Below are positions 13,810-14,255 of a stretch of 14,255 nucleotides of DNA, in pieces. The stretch is taken from the NCBI GenBank assembly GCA_003557445.1, contig PWOK01000288.1, forward strand, positions 1 to 14,255, in the 5' to 3' direction. How positions within the stretch are numbered: the first letter of the stretch is position 1; each line of letters begins with the position of its first letter. The stretch comes from Halanaerobiaceae bacterium. Lineage in GTDB: Bacteria > Bacillota_F > Halanaerobiia > Halanaerobiales > CSSED10-376. The translations under genes and the position numbers were made by a program. The notes under the pieces were generated by a model, which saw only the letters and a program-made list of their open reading frames with translations, ran no database searches and was not told where the DNA came from.

Positions 13810-14255
13810 TTAATCAAGAATTCCTGAAATATTATTACCATTAATATTAACATAAACTTCAGGCACATCTCCAATTATAGTAACCTCTACAATGGGAACA
13901 TCTGCACTGATTGTTATCTCTTTTCTATTAAAAGGGGCTATCATTTTTAAATTAAGCCTGGTTTTCATATATATTTTATGTCTTGTTTGATTAATACCGG
14001 CTGCTTCAAAATGATCAACAATTTCTGGAGGATTAACATAACCTGCCGGAACAATCCTTGCTTTTAAGTCTGGTCCCATCCCGGCTAGCATATCAAATCC
14101 CAGTATTTTTAAAAAAGGAACATTGATATTAAGCCTTTCTTCAAAAGTTTCCTGAATACCAGAGGATATCTTTGTAGTCAATTGATTTATTTGTCTGGTA
14201 TTGGCCTGCATCAATATTATTTCACCATTCTTATTCAGTTCATAATTAATCAAAT
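13810..14255 (-). CDS. yunB: Sporulation protein YunB, C-terminal part (truncated by the window edge)
   Basis: The frame is open to the right edge, so the N-terminus is outside the window; at least 147 residues are present of a protein usually near 240. The text GPDLKARIVPAGYVNPP, AAGINQTRHKIYMKTRLNLK and VEVTIIGDVPEVYVNING matches Spore_YunB, a sigma-E-regulated mother-cell protein needed for proper spore formation. The missing part would normally carry a membrane anchor. The Met-like TTG at 14253 is only the first in-frame possible start codon and should not be taken as the true start. Ends with its own terminator, so it is the last gene of its transcription unit. Confidence 0.82.
   Translation of the reverse strand, partial: LINYELNKNGEIILMQANTRQINQLTTKISSGIQETFEERLNINVPFLKILGFDMLAGMGPDLKARIVPAGYVNPPEIVDHFEAAGINQTRHKIYMKTRLNLKMIAPFNRKEITISADVPIVEVTIIGDVPEVYVNINGNNISGILD

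Overview
The window looks like chromosomal DNA from a spore-forming, low-GC, anaerobic Firmicute. The sequence is very AT-rich, ribosome-binding sites are strong (AGGAGG or GGGGGAGG), and start codons are often GTG or TTG. Three proteins are tied to the spore cycle: YunB, sigma-K and a SleB-type cortex-lytic enzyme. The gene content reminds me of the Halanaerobiales, but the exact lineage cannot be fixed from the sequence alone. I see no rRNA, tRNA, IS element, integrase or CRISPR array.

All genes except the first are on the minus strand, so they read from high to low coordinates. From the right edge: a truncated yunB ending in a strong terminator (13751-13780); an AI-2E/PerM-family membrane protein (YrrI position); then a textbook sigma-A promoter (12596-12624) driving a long tight operon of alaS, ireB, a large alkaline-phosphatase-like membrane protein, a membrane-anchored baseplate-J-like protein, ruvX/yqgF and a DUF1292 gene (yrzB). 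After a 133-bp gap full of competing inverted repeats comes a small DUF4258/RelE-like gene. A second unit follows: mltG, a U32-family protein (probable tRNA hydroxylation factor), a DUF4911 gene and sigK, closed by a short terminator. A separate sigma-A promoter (1691-1719) then drives yqeG and sleB. At the left edge abrB, on the plus strand with a perfectly spaced sigma-A promoter and its own terminator, converges on sleB.

The backbone yrrI-alaS-yrzL(ireB)-yrrK(ruvX)-yrzB-yrrL(mltG)-yrrO is the same order as in Bacillus subtilis, which supports the assignments. The departures are informative. Two envelope genes sit between ireB and ruvX, a toxin-fold-like gene with a structured leader sits between yrzB and mltG, and the expected yrrM/yrrN genes are missing between mltG and the U32 gene. 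The functions combine translation (alaS, U32), rRNA/DNA processing (ruvX), peptidoglycan control (ireB, mltG), late sporulation (sigK, yunB), germination (sleB) and transition-state regulation (abrB).

The best candidates for something undescribed are the two-gene envelope module (6300-9589) and the DUF4258 gene with its switch-like leader (5151-5548).
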